From Suilimivivens sp964393865 (GTDB taxonomy: Bacteria > Bacillota > Clostridia > Lachnospirales > Lachnospiraceae), in NCBI GenBank assembly GCA_964393865.1, contig CAYMUW010000056.1:1-13731 (forward strand): a stretch of DNA of 13,731 nucleotides, written 5' to 3'. This document shows, piece by piece, positions 5,689-13,632 of the stretch. The position numbers and the translations under genes are program-made. The notes under the pieces are model-generated. The model saw only the letters and a program-made list of their open reading frames with translations. It had not been told where the DNA came from and did no database searches. Positions within the stretch are counted from its first letter, which is position 1. The number at the start of each line of letters is the position of its first letter.

Positions 5689-7251
5689 TTATAAATAAGT
5701 GATCACACTGCTTTCTATCAGTCCTCTTTGCCAGAAATATTTCATAAAGCAGGTACTGTGTTCAATAGGCATCTGTACCTGGGCAAAGCATATTACCGTA
5801 CCCCGATATATATTGCCTCTGACCTCAATTTCCGCATTCTGCCCCTGAGAAATGGCATTTTCCAACTCCTGGCATTCCTTTCTCAGTTCCAAAAGCTCTG
5901 CTTTGGGAGCATGGCTCTTCTTTTCCAGCGCTTTAAATTTCTCCCCCAGTATTTCGATGCTCTTTCCTGTGGCCGACGCCCTCTGCCTGCGAACCCTTTC
6001 CATTTCCTCTGCAATATCCTTCAGCTGTCTGACAAGCTCAGGCTCCCGCTTTCTTGCATCCTGCGCTCTTTGATAAATCTCCTTCTCACATCCCGCATGA
6101 ACCACTGTCCGCATCTCAGCCATATTTCCAATTTCCGTTGCGGTAATTCCCTTGGTTGCATGGGTATAGCCGCCAATAATGGCACCCTTCTTTCCCGTAA
6201 GAATCACTTTATCGTCCGCAGAAATTCTGGAATTTAAAATAGTGTTGGCCTGCACGCTGCCTCCTGCCATTACTACCGTATGCTCTATAAAATCTGCAAA
6301 TATATTTCCCCGGGCTGAAACCTTCGCCTTTTGTCCTCCCTGAATTCCACGGTTTAAAATAATGTCTCCGCCTGCAAAAAGATTGACGGCTTCCACGGTT
6401 CCCTTGATCTCAATATTTCTCCCCGCACGGATCACCACGCCTGACTCCACATTTCCATTGATTACAACATCTCCTAAAAACTCAACCTTGCCGGTAATTA
6501 ACGTTACATCCCCGTTAATTTCATGGAGATTTTGAATATCAATCCTTCCGTCCTTAAACTCAATCTTGCCGCTCTTGGTAGCCAGATAAACATCCGGATC
6601 CTCCTGATTGGATACCGCCTGCCCGCGAAGCGGCGGAATCTCCTTCACTCTGCCTGCAAGAATGGGCTTTCCCTTTACGTCAAATCCATCCTGCCCCGGC
6701 ATAACATGATGATAGACCGCAACCACATCGCCCTTTCTCACATTTTGAAGGGTGCTCATGTTGGTATAATCAACCCCGCCGTCCGCCAGCACTTTAGGCG
6801 CACGATACTGATCCGGGTCAAATTTATAGTCAAAATATCCGTCCCGGCCTTCAACGGCAGCCTGTCCTCTTGCCGCCACAATTTCTCTCTTATACACTCT
6901 TTTCTTAATCATGGCCGCCAGATTGGAATGGTGATAGCCTGTGGTTACTCCGTTCTTTTGAAGGAAACCGATCAACTCCTCCATGGTGTAATTATCCTTA
7001 CCGTCCCCCGGAGGCATCAGATACAGAAAAGCGTGCATATTATCGTCATCTAATTTTACATAAGAACCGTTATCCTCAATGGACAAGGGTGCTAAATCGG
7101 CCCCTAAATCAGTACCGTTCTCATTCTGAAGCGGTTCCGGAATCGCTGCGCTTTTTGCGCTTTGATCCTGGTCATTGCCGGCTGCCAGCGCCTCAATTTC
7201 CTGTCGAAACTCCGCAACCTCCTTTTCAGATAGAAAATCCTGATTTTTCAT
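5689..7251 (-). CDS. FapA / DUF342 family protein, 520 aa
   Basis: Member of the flagellar-assembly-protein-A/DUF342 family, known by sequence but of poorly defined role. The N-terminal 60 residues are a variable, low-complexity lead. A conserved alpha/beta region follows (about 61-205) with KKRVYKREIVAARGQ and a GKPI motif (GFDVKGKPI, 189-197). Then comes a right-handed beta-helix-like repeat region (about 245-365) with repeated short blocks such as NGDVTLITGKVEFLGDVVIN and AGGDIILNRGIQGG. A charged helical, coiled-coil-like segment (about 390-470) and a short C-terminal strand region close it. There is no signal peptide and no membrane helix, so it is probably cytoplasmic. An ORF reading back to a TTG at 7284 is possible, but the start at 7251 is preferred because GGGAGG lies directly before it, inside that extension. 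It is the first gene of the fapA-folC-small-TPR operon. No flagellar gene is near, so the family name should not be read as a function here. Confidence 0.85.
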   Translation of the reverse strand: MKNQDFLSEKEVAEFRQEIEALAAGNDQDQSAKSAAIPEPLQNENGTDLGADLAPLSIEDNGSYVKLDDDNMHAFLYLMPPGDGKDNYTMEELIGFLQKNGVTTGYHHSNLAAMIKKRVYKREIVAARGQAAVEGRDGYFDYKFDPDQYRAPKVLADGGVDYTNMSTLQNVRKGDVVAVYHHVMPGQDGFDVKGKPILAGRVKEIPPLRGQAVSNQEDPDVYLATKSGKIEFKDGRIDIQNLHEINGDVTLITGKVEFLGDVVINGNVESGVVIRAGRNIEIKGTVEAVNLFAGGDIILNRGIQGGQKAKVSARGNIFADFIEHTVVMAGGSVQANTILNSRISADDKVILTGKKGAIIGGYTHATKGITATEIGNMAEMRTVVHAGCEKEIYQRAQDARKREPELVRQLKDIAEEMERVRRQRASATGKSIEILGEKFKALEKKSHAPKAELLELRKECQELENAISQGQNAEIEVRGNIYRGTVICFAQVQMPIEHSTCFMKYFWQRGLIESSVITYL

Positions 7252-7284
7252 CTGATCCCTCCCTTTGTTAAAAGGTACAGTCAA

Positions 7285-7317
7285 AATAAGTTCGGAAGAT
7301 ATCCTCCCGAACTTATT
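7285..7317. terminator. Terminator after the GH31 gene
   Basis: AATAAGTTCG (7285-7294) pairs fully with CGAACTTATT (7308-7317), and the inner GGAAGAT/ATCCTCC part extends the stem with a wobble and a bulge. In the minus direction the stem ends in TTATTTTGAC, a short T tract. It would end the GH31 transcript 50-80 bases after the stop codon. It also overlaps the likely promoter of the next operon. Confidence 0.65.
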
Positions 7318-7344
7318 GTATCATTATTCCTATAGTGGTTGCAA
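7315..7344 (-). promoter_or_regulatory. Candidate promoter of the FapA-folC operon
   Basis: On the minus strand, TTGCAA (7344-7339) is followed after 18 bases by TACAAT (7320-7315). The -10 box overlaps the outer stem of the GH31 terminator, so transcription would begin near 7308, inside the hairpin sequence. No better promoter is visible in the 114 bp between the GH31 stop and the FapA start. The match is good for the -10 and fair for the -35. Confidence 0.4.
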
Positions 7345-7365
7345 ACCTATTATTTGCGGCGGCAC

Positions 7366-9360
7366 TTAATTCTTATGAAATACGGGGATTGCATCAATGG
7401 GAGCCTGGCATCTTACAGTCTGCCCTCCGGCATACTCTTTCCCATCATTGATATTCTTCCAGACTCCTTCAGGAAGGTAAACCTCCCTTTCAAACTCTCC
7501 TGCATGCAAAATGGGCGCCACCAGATATTCGGAACCAAACATATACTGGTCCGTCAATTCCCAGCAGGTCTTATCCTCCGGGAACTCATAAAACATGGTT
7601 CGAAGCAAAGGCGCTCCCGTCTCGCTTGCTTCCTTCATCAGCCCTTCAATATAGGGTTTTAAAGAAAGGCGAAGCTCCAACTGCTTTTTCATAACCTGAA
7701 AGGCTTCCTCGCCATAGCTCCAAAGCTCGTTGGGCTGTCCCGTATACAAGCTTCCTCCGCCGTACTCCTTATCGGAAAGAGGCGGAATGTTATGAGGTCC
7801 CCGATCCCCGTGCATACGAAGAATAGGACTGAATACCGCAAATTCAAACCAACGGAGCAACAGCTCTCTGAATGCAGGTTCCTCCACATCATCCGTCATA
7901 AAGCCGCCGATATCCGTAGTCCACCACGGAATGCCTGCAAGCCCCATATTCAATCCGGCGCTTATCTGATCCCTTAAGGATTCAAAGGTACTTGGCACAT
8001 CGCCTGACCAGAGCAGCGTGGAATATTTCTGACTGCCTGCCCAGCCGCAGCGTACCAGATGAAGCATATCCTTTTCCCGCCCCTGGGCCTTGATTCCGTC
8101 GCAGAATGCCTTTGCATACAGCTGAGGATAAATGTTGCTGACCTCCAGCGCACATCCCAGCGCATAGCGGTAATTATCATAGTCATAAACCGCATAATCC
8201 GGCTCCGCATTGTCCAGCCAGAACATATCAATGCCATAATCATAATAATTCTTTTTACACTTTTCCCAGATAAATTCTCTTGCTTCCGGATTGGTCACAT
8301 CGATCTCCAGGCAGTCTCCCTGAAAATCATAGGTCTGAATGCTTCCTCTCTCGGTTTGAATCAAAAGGCCGCGGTTAAACAACTCCTCGAAATGGATGCT
8401 CTTCCGGTCTACGGATGGCCACACGGATACCACTACCTTGATACCCATAGAATGAAGCTCATCACACATTGCCTTAGGGTCCGGCCAGTACTCGGGGTCA
8501 AACTGCCAGTCCCCCTGTCTGGTCCAATGGAAAAAGTCAATCACGATTACATCAATGGGAATGTTCAGCTCATGATATTTTCTTGCTACTGACAATACCT
8601 CCTCCTGGGTACGATAGCGCAGCTTGCACTGCCACAATCCCAGAAGTCCCTCCGGTATCATAGATGCACGCCCTGTTACCGCTGTGTAATTCCGAATAAT
8701 CTGACTTGGATTTTTTTCAGCAGTTATCCAGTAATCAATCTCCTTGCAGGCCTCCATATGCCATTCCGTATAATTTTTGCCGAAGGAAACCTTGCCCACT
8801 CCCGGATTGTTCCACAAAAAGCCATAACCTAAACTGGATACCGCAAAGGGAATACTGATCTGGGAATTGCGCTGTGCAAGCTCCAGGACGCATCCCTTTA
8901 AATCAAGATAAGGCTGCTGATACTGTCCCATACCAAACAGCTTTTCACCGTCATTGCTCTCGAAGCGGACATTCAAAGCATAATCTCCGCCGATAATGGG
9001 CTTGTAATCTCTTCCCACAATCTTAAGGCAGCGGCTTTCCGGGCTTTCCGTTCCTTCGTAGTTTCTGTAATATTCCCGAAGTATCAGCTTGTTGTTCCGG
9101 TAAAAGGAAAGCACGCCGGAGCCGTTAATCCTGACACTGATCCTGCCGTTTTTTATTACAGCCGACTTGTTTTCAGAGACGGTAATCTCCGCCTTCTGAA
9201 ATTCCTCCGGCACCTCCTCGCTAAGCGCCCAGCTTCTGCCGGTAAAATCCATATACCTCGTTGCCCTCACACGAAGGGCGTTTTCTCCCCAAGGCTCAAT
9301 GCAAAGGCGCTCGCCCTGATGCCGTGCAATCAGCTTGTTACCCTCTTTCGCAAAAATCAT
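7366..9360 (-). CDS. Glycoside hydrolase family 31 alpha-glycosidase (alpha-xylosidase-like)
   Basis: A 664-residue retaining alpha-glycosidase with the usual GH31 plan: an N-terminal beta-sandwich (about 1-230), a TIM barrel (about 235-570) and a C-terminal beta domain. Catalytic motifs are intact: WLDNAEP (381-387), with Asp383 as the expected nucleophile, and WSGD (451-454), with Asp454 as the expected acid/base. Other barrel hallmarks are VIVIDFFHW (271-279), WPDP (292-295), GIPWWTTDIGGF (476-487) and RMHGDRGP (515-522). The lack of a signal peptide implies a cytoplasmic enzyme acting on imported oligosaccharides. The start at 9360 is chosen because AAGGAGG lies five bases upstream; an in-frame ATG at 9393 lies upstream of that site and is disfavoured. 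Substrate (xyloside, glucoside or galactoside) cannot be fixed from sequence; alpha-xylosidase is the best guess. It is divergent from an AraC-type regulator that probably controls it. No transporter is in view. Confidence 0.9.
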   Translation of the reverse strand: MIFAKEGNKLIARHQGERLCIEPWGENALRVRATRYMDFTGRSWALSEEVPEEFQKAEITVSENKSAVIKNGRISVRINGSGVLSFYRNNKLILREYYRNYEGTESPESRCLKIVGRDYKPIIGGDYALNVRFESNDGEKLFGMGQYQQPYLDLKGCVLELAQRNSQISIPFAVSSLGYGFLWNNPGVGKVSFGKNYTEWHMEACKEIDYWITAEKNPSQIIRNYTAVTGRASMIPEGLLGLWQCKLRYRTQEEVLSVARKYHELNIPIDVIVIDFFHWTRQGDWQFDPEYWPDPKAMCDELHSMGIKVVVSVWPSVDRKSIHFEELFNRGLLIQTERGSIQTYDFQGDCLEIDVTNPEAREFIWEKCKKNYYDYGIDMFWLDNAEPDYAVYDYDNYRYALGCALEVSNIYPQLYAKAFCDGIKAQGREKDMLHLVRCGWAGSQKYSTLLWSGDVPSTFESLRDQISAGLNMGLAGIPWWTTDIGGFMTDDVEEPAFRELLLRWFEFAVFSPILRMHGDRGPHNIPPLSDKEYGGGSLYTGQPNELWSYGEEAFQVMKKQLELRLSLKPYIEGLMKEASETGAPLLRTMFYEFPEDKTCWELTDQYMFGSEYLVAPILHAGEFEREVYLPEGVWKNINDGKEYAGGQTVRCQAPIDAIPVFHKN

Positions 9361-9410
9361 AAGTCCTCCTTCCTGCATACACCATGCAGACAACCTGTTT
9401 TGTTTTAAAA

Positions 9411-9463
9411 TTGTAATAATCCGTACATCTGTTATAATGATAATATAATGATTTTTTCGTCAA
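9411..9463. promoter_or_regulatory. Overlapping divergent promoter candidates between GH31 and araC-type gene
   Basis: Minus strand, for GH31: TTGACG (9463-9458), an 18-base spacer, CATTAT (9439-9434). Plus strand, toward the regulator: TTGTAA (9411-9416), a 16-base spacer, TATAAT (9433-9438). The two -10 boxes occupy the same bases, so RNA polymerase could use only one at a time. A further plus-strand candidate is TTGACG (9479-9484), 17 bases, GACAAT (9502-9507). The region is very AT-rich, so chance matches are likely. These are candidates only. Confidence 0.35.
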
Positions 9464-9481
9464 AAATCTTGAACATATTTG

Positions 9482-9573
9482 ACGCATACTAACACTATCG
9501 TGACAATTGATATTTTCGTGATTAGTAACACTTGCGTGAACACTAACACTTTGTGAACACTAACACTTTGTGA
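9482..9573. repeat. Tandem repeat array, 17-18 bp units, truncated by the assembly gap
   Basis: Five consecutive units: 9482-9499, 9500-9517, 9518-9535, 9536-9552 and 9553-9569, then GTGA at the edge of the N run. The last two are identical (GTGAACACTAACACTTT); the first three are diverged and 18 bp long. On the minus strand each 17-mer reads as GTGTTA, GTGTTC and ACAAA, so it contains an inner direct repeat. The array probably continues into the gap. It lies between a sugar hydrolase gene and an AraC-type regulator gene, so regulator binding sites are possible; a simple unstable repeat is the alternative. Confidence 0.75.
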
Positions 9574-9673
9574 NNNNNNNNNNNNNNNNNNNNNNNNNNN
9601 NNNNNNNNNNNNNNNNNNNNNNNNNNNNNNNNNNNNNNNNNNNNNNNNNNNNNNNNNNNNNNNNNNNNNNNNN
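9574..9673. other. Assembly gap, 100 N
   Basis: Exactly 100 undetermined bases, the conventional size for a scaffold gap of unknown length. It begins inside the tandem repeat array and ends 14 bases before the start codon of the AraC-type gene, so the regulator's promoter region is largely missing. The repeat is the likely cause of the break. The spacing between the GH31 and regulator genes cannot be trusted. Confidence 0.95.
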
Positions 9674-9687
9674 TGATAGGAGAAATA

Positions 9688-10572
9688 ATGAATCAGGAAT
9701 ATCTTTTACTTCGGGAAGAAACCCATCATGGAAATGCCATGTTTCCATTTATGGTACATGAGATAGAAAGCGACCGCAGCTTTCGGGAGCGTATCGGCTG
9801 CCACTGGCACAGCGAAATCGAGCTTTTGGTGGTGACAAAGGGACAGGCAGAAATGAATATTGATAACCGAAGCTGCCACATCCAAAAGGACAGCATCGTC
9901 TTCATTCCTTCAAACTGCCTGCATTCCGTAACCGCCGCTCCATCGGATGCCTTTGACTTTTTTGCTGTCGATTTTGATCCGGCTCTTTTAAACAGCTTTG
10001 TCAATGACAGTATTCAGCAAAAATATTTTGACAGTCTTCTAAGCGGAGAAATTTCATTTCCCGAATGTATCCTTCCCGGGCAGGAATGGGAAATCAGACT
10101 TTTACATATGCTTGAGGAAGTCAGGCAGATTTTTGCCCGAAAGGAAGCTGCCTACGAGCTGCTGATCAAAGCCAGATTATACGAAATCTGGTATCTGCTT
10201 TGTATTCATGCACAGAAAAAGAAATCAGACACCCCGGCCAATACAGACTATCGAATTTCCATGGTCAAATCCGTCATAGAATATATCAAGCGTCATTATG
10301 ACAGCCCCATCTTTCTGGATACGCTTTCGGATGAGTTTCATATCAGCAAGGGACATCTGTGCCGCCTGTTTCGGTCTATCACGAAAATGTCGCTGGTAGA
10401 GTATATTAATTTCTACCGAATCAGCCAAAGTGCCTCCCTGCTTATGGAAACTGACCGTGAGATTAGCGAAATTGCGGTAATGACAGGTTTTAACAATATC
10501 AGCTATTATAATAAAATATTTCGAAAATATATGCACATGACGCCTTCTGCGTTTCGGCAGACCTCCCGGTAA
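9688..10572 (+). CDS. AraC-family transcriptional regulator with cupin sensor domain
   Basis: A 294-residue regulator. The N-terminal part (about 36-95) is a cupin-type ligand pocket with HWHSEIELL (39-47), KGQAEMNI and the FIPSNCLHSV segment (72-81), as in AraC-binding domains that sense sugars. The C-terminal 100 residues hold two helix-turn-helix units: the first around LDTLSDEFHISKGHLCRLFR (210-229), the second around ISEIAVMTGFNNISYYNKIF (259-278), ending with the family's MTPSAFR signature (284-290). The start at 9688 has AGGAG five bases upstream. It is divergent from the GH31 gene, a common arrangement for a local activator of a sugar-use gene, so control of that gene is likely. It ends 64 bp from the stop of valS, facing it. 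The ligand is not deducible. Confidence 0.93.
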   Translation: MNQEYLLLREETHHGNAMFPFMVHEIESDRSFRERIGCHWHSEIELLVVTKGQAEMNIDNRSCHIQKDSIVFIPSNCLHSVTAAPSDAFDFFAVDFDPALLNSFVNDSIQQKYFDSLLSGEISFPECILPGQEWEIRLLHMLEEVRQIFARKEAAYELLIKARLYEIWYLLCIHAQKKKSDTPANTDYRISMVKSVIEYIKRHYDSPIFLDTLSDEFHISKGHLCRLFRSITKMSLVEYINFYRISQSASLLMETDREISEIAVMTGFNNISYYNKIFRKYMHMTPSAFRQTSR

Positions 10573-10587
10573 CCCCATAACATCATC

Positions 10588-10623
10588 AGAAGCCCTCGCA
10601 GCACAAAACTGCAAGGGCTTCTT
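10588..10623. terminator. Convergent terminator hairpin between the AraC-type gene and valS
   Basis: AGAAGCCCTCGCAG (10588-10601) pairs with CTGCAAGGGCTTCT (10609-10622) with one mismatch around a seven-base loop. It lies between two converging genes and can serve both. T tracts on either side are short, so efficiency may be modest. Its core closely resembles the terminator of the valS T-box leader. Confidence 0.7.
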
Positions 10624-10636
10624 AAATGGTCAAAAA

Positions 10637-13297
10637 CTATTTAGAGAGCTGGGTTAATCTTTCCTTCACCTGCTCCATCATCTGGGTATATTTCTCAAGC
10701 TTTGCTCTCTCCTCGGCGACCTTTGCTTCCGGTGCTTTGGACATGAATCTTTCATTATTCAGCATGCCGTTTACTCTGGCAAGCTCTCCCTCCAGACGTT
10801 TCTCCTCTTTTTGCAGACGCTCAATTTCCTGCTTTATGTCAACCAATTCTGCAAAAGGAATATACAGTGTTGCGTTGGCAATCACCACCGATACCGCATC
10901 CCCTGCAATGCCTGCTTTGTCCTTCTGGATCTTTACCTCCGAAGCATAGGCAAGAGCCTCAAAGAACAGCTTTCCATTCGTAAATGCATTCACAATATCC
11001 TGATTTTCACTTACAATGCAAACCTGCGCCTTTTTGCCGGGAGCAACGTTCATCTCCGTCCGAACATTCCGAATGCCCCTTACTGCCTCCTTAATGATCT
11101 CAATATCCCTTTCTTCCTTTGCATAATTCCATGCTTCCTGATACTGAGGCCATTTGGAGATCATAATCGACTCCTCTTCGTTTTGCAGCGTACAGAAAAT
11201 CTCCTCTGTAATAAAAGGCATATAAGGGTGAAGGAGCTTTAATGCCCCGATCAGAACCGTCTTTAAGGTCCACAGCGCCGCATCCTTGCTGGTCTGGTTA
11301 TCAGAATTGTAAAGGCGGGGCTTTACCATCTCAATATACCAGTCGCAGAACTCATCCCAGATAAAGTCATAAACCTTCTGCACCGCAATTCCAAGCTCAA
11401 AGCTTTCCATATTTTCGGTAACTTCCTTAATCAGCGTGTTCAGCTTGGAAATAATCCACTTATCCACCGGCTCAAGGGCAGGATCGGCTGCCTTAAGTCC
11501 GTCCTCCGGCATGTTCATCATAATAAAGCGGGATGCATTCCAAATCTTGTTTGCAAAATTTCTGCTTGCTTCCACTCTTTCATAATAGAAACGCATATCA
11601 TTTCCCGGCGCATTTCCCGTAATCAATGTCAGACGCAAAGCGTCTGCGCCGTACTGGTCAATAATCTCCAAAGGATCAATACCGTTTCCAAGAGATTTGC
11701 TCATCTTCCGTCCCTGGGAGTCTCTTACAAGGCCATGGAATAATACGGTCTTAAAGGGCTTCTCCCCCATCTGCTCAAAGCCGGAAAAGATCATGCGGAT
11801 TACCCAGAAGAAAATAATGTCATATCCGGTAACCAATACATCCGTGGGGTAAAAATATTTCAAATCCTCTGTCTGCTCCGGCCATCCCAAAGTAGAGAAG
11901 GGCCATAATGCAGAGGAAAACCATGTATCCAGGGTATCCGGGTCCTGCGTGAAATGGTCGCAGCCGCATTTGGGGCACTTGGAAGGCTTCGAAGCGGCAA
12001 CTACGATTTCCCCGCACTTATCGCAGTAATATGCCGGGATTCTGTGTCCCCACCAGAGCTGTCTGGATATACACCAGTCACGGATATTATCTGTCCAGTT
12101 AAAATAGGTTTTCTCCATTCTCTTAGGAATCAATTGAATATCGCCATTCTTAACCGCTTCCACTGCAGGCTTTATCAGCTCATCCATCTTTACAAACCAC
12201 TGCTGCTTAATCATAGGCTCAATGGTGGTCTTGCATCGGTCATGGGTTCCTACATTGTGGGAGTAATCCTCAATCCGCACAAGAAGTCCCATCTCATCTA
12301 ATTCCTTAACAATCGCTTCTCTCGCCTCATAGCGGTCCATACCGCAGAATTTGCCGCCGTTTTCATTGATGGTGGCATCATCATTTAAAATATTGATTTC
12401 CGGCAGATTATGACGCTTTCCGACCTCAAAATCATTAGGGTCGTGAGCAGGGGTGATCTTAACCACGCCTGTTCCAAATTCCATATCTACATAGGAATCC
12501 GCAACCACCGGAATTTCCCTGTTTACAATGGGGAGCATCAGTTTCTTTCCCACAATATCCTTATATCTTTCATCATCAGGATTCACCGCTACCGCCGTAT
12601 CTCCCAGCATAGTTTCCGGTCTGGTGGTAGCAAACTCCACAAATCTGGTAGTACTGATGCTGCCATCATCCTCAATAACGGGATATTTAATATGCCAGAA
12701 GTGGCCTGCCTGCTCCGTATACTCAACCTCCGCATCGGAAATGGACGTATTACATACAGGACACCAGTTGATAATACGGCTTCCCTTGTAAATCCATCCC
12801 TTTTCATGCATCTTGCAGAACACTTCCGTTACTGCCTTGTTGCAGCCCTCATCCATGGTAAAACGCTCTCTGTCCCAATCACAGGAGCTGCCCAGCTTTT
12901 TCAGCTGACTGATAATACGTCCGCCGTACTCCTTTTTCCAATCCCACGCACGTTCAAGGAAGCCCTCTCTTCCCAAGTCCTCCTTGCTTATGCCTTCTTC
13001 CTTCAGCTTTTCAATAATCTTGACCTCAGTTGCAATGCTGGCATGATCCGTTCCCGGCTGCCAAAGCGCATTGTAGCCCTGCATTCTCTTAAAACGAATC
13101 AGAATATCCTGCATGGTATTATCCAAGGCGTGTCCCATATGAAGCTGCCCTGTAATATTCGGAGGGGGAATCACAATCGTAAAAGGCGTCTTGGAATGAT
13201 CCACCTCAGCATGGAAATACTTCTTGTTCAGCCATTTCTCATAAAGTCTGTCCTCAATCCCTTTAGGATCATAAGTTTTTGCAAGCTCTTTGCTCAT
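10637..13297 (-). CDS. valS: Valyl-tRNA synthetase
   Basis: Class I synthetase of 886 residues that charges tRNA-Val. The HIGH-type signature is HMGH (53-56) within PPPNITGQLHMGHALDN, and the KMSKS signature is intact (531-535) in GRKMSKSLGNG. The editing (CP1) domain shows TTRPETM (224-230) and the HDPNDF segment (285-290). Cysteine pairs (Cys179/182; Cys425/428 and Cys441/444) suggest bound zinc. The C-terminal part of about 65 residues is a coiled-coil arm (QEIERLQKEEKRLEGEL). Length and order match bacterial ValRS. The start at 13297 is preceded by GAAGGAGG at 13310-13303. Expression is controlled by the T-box leader upstream. It appears to be monocistronic, since a hairpin and a convergent gene follow. 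Confidence 0.97.
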   Translation of the reverse strand: MSKELAKTYDPKGIEDRLYEKWLNKKYFHAEVDHSKTPFTIVIPPPNITGQLHMGHALDNTMQDILIRFKRMQGYNALWQPGTDHASIATEVKIIEKLKEEGISKEDLGREGFLERAWDWKKEYGGRIISQLKKLGSSCDWDRERFTMDEGCNKAVTEVFCKMHEKGWIYKGSRIINWCPVCNTSISDAEVEYTEQAGHFWHIKYPVIEDDGSISTTRFVEFATTRPETMLGDTAVAVNPDDERYKDIVGKKLMLPIVNREIPVVADSYVDMEFGTGVVKITPAHDPNDFEVGKRHNLPEINILNDDATINENGGKFCGMDRYEAREAIVKELDEMGLLVRIEDYSHNVGTHDRCKTTIEPMIKQQWFVKMDELIKPAVEAVKNGDIQLIPKRMEKTYFNWTDNIRDWCISRQLWWGHRIPAYYCDKCGEIVVAASKPSKCPKCGCDHFTQDPDTLDTWFSSALWPFSTLGWPEQTEDLKYFYPTDVLVTGYDIIFFWVIRMIFSGFEQMGEKPFKTVLFHGLVRDSQGRKMSKSLGNGIDPLEIIDQYGADALRLTLITGNAPGNDMRFYYERVEASRNFANKIWNASRFIMMNMPEDGLKAADPALEPVDKWIISKLNTLIKEVTENMESFELGIAVQKVYDFIWDEFCDWYIEMVKPRLYNSDNQTSKDAALWTLKTVLIGALKLLHPYMPFITEEIFCTLQNEEESIMISKWPQYQEAWNYAKEERDIEIIKEAVRGIRNVRTEMNVAPGKKAQVCIVSENQDIVNAFTNGKLFFEALAYASEVKIQKDKAGIAGDAVSVVIANATLYIPFAELVDIKQEIERLQKEEKRLEGELARVNGMLNNERFMSKAPEAKVAEERAKLEKYTQMMEQVKERLTQLSK

Positions 13298-13340
13298 AGC
13301 ATCCTCCTTCTTCCGGTTCCAATATCTTTCCTGAAAATAT

Positions 13341-13626
13341 AAAAAGCCCTTCGCAGATTATCCGTCTGCAAAGGGCGTATTAACGCGGTACCACCTTTAT
13401 TTGTCACTCTGAAATTTCGGCAGCTATTGCTCAAAATCCTATCCGGTAACGGGGATAAATCGTGAATGCTTACTTATGGTTCGGCATTCCGGCTCCAAAG
13501 CTACCTTCCACATTCCTATCCCGGAAACCTCACAGCACCGCATCATAGATAATGCGGGGTTTCTTCTCTGACGGGTCAGCTATGTGTACTCCTCTTTTTC
13601 CACGCCTTTAAATTCTCCTTTAATTC
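13341..13626 (-). promoter_or_regulatory. T-box riboswitch (tRNA-Val sensing) in the valS leader
   Basis: Conserved parts in transcript order: an AGAGGAGTACACA stretch of lower stem I (S-turn AGTA); an upper stem GAAACC/GGTTTC carrying a CCGCAT/ATGCGG hairpin; then GAAGGTAGC opposite the S-turn, where GTA (13504-13502) is the probable valine specifier codon. Next comes the T-box AAAGGTGGTACCGCG (13398-13384). Its TGGT (13393-13390) can pair with the ACCA end of uncharged tRNA-Val, the variable base fitting discriminator A. The terminator follows: GCCCTTTGCAGA pairs with TCTGCGAAGGGC and runs into TTTTTAT (13378-13341). In the known mechanism, uncharged tRNA stabilises the antiterminator and valS is read. 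The leader accounts for most of the 434-base stretch without a gene. Confidence 0.93.
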
Positions 13627-13632
13627 CATAAC

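Noticed and set aside
7252..7284. TTG-started extension of the FapA/DUF342 protein
   Set aside because: The strong GGGAGG site lies inside this extension and points to the ATG at 7251.
9361..9393. Upstream ATG extension of the GH31 protein (MSAWCMQEGG)
   Set aside because: The AAGGAGG site falls inside the extension, five bases before the ATG at 9360, which also begins at the expected position for the family.
9482..9573. CRISPR array
   Set aside because: The units are contiguous 17-18 bp repeats without unique spacers, and no cas gene is present.
9560..9761. Frames reading through the N run
   Set aside because: They depend on undetermined bases and cannot be interpreted.
12410..13342. Open reading frame of 310 codons on the plus strand, opposite valS
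   Set aside because: It is fully antisense to a confident valS gene, shows no recognisable domain, and has no sign of a ribosome binding site or promoter. It is a shadow of valS codon structure.
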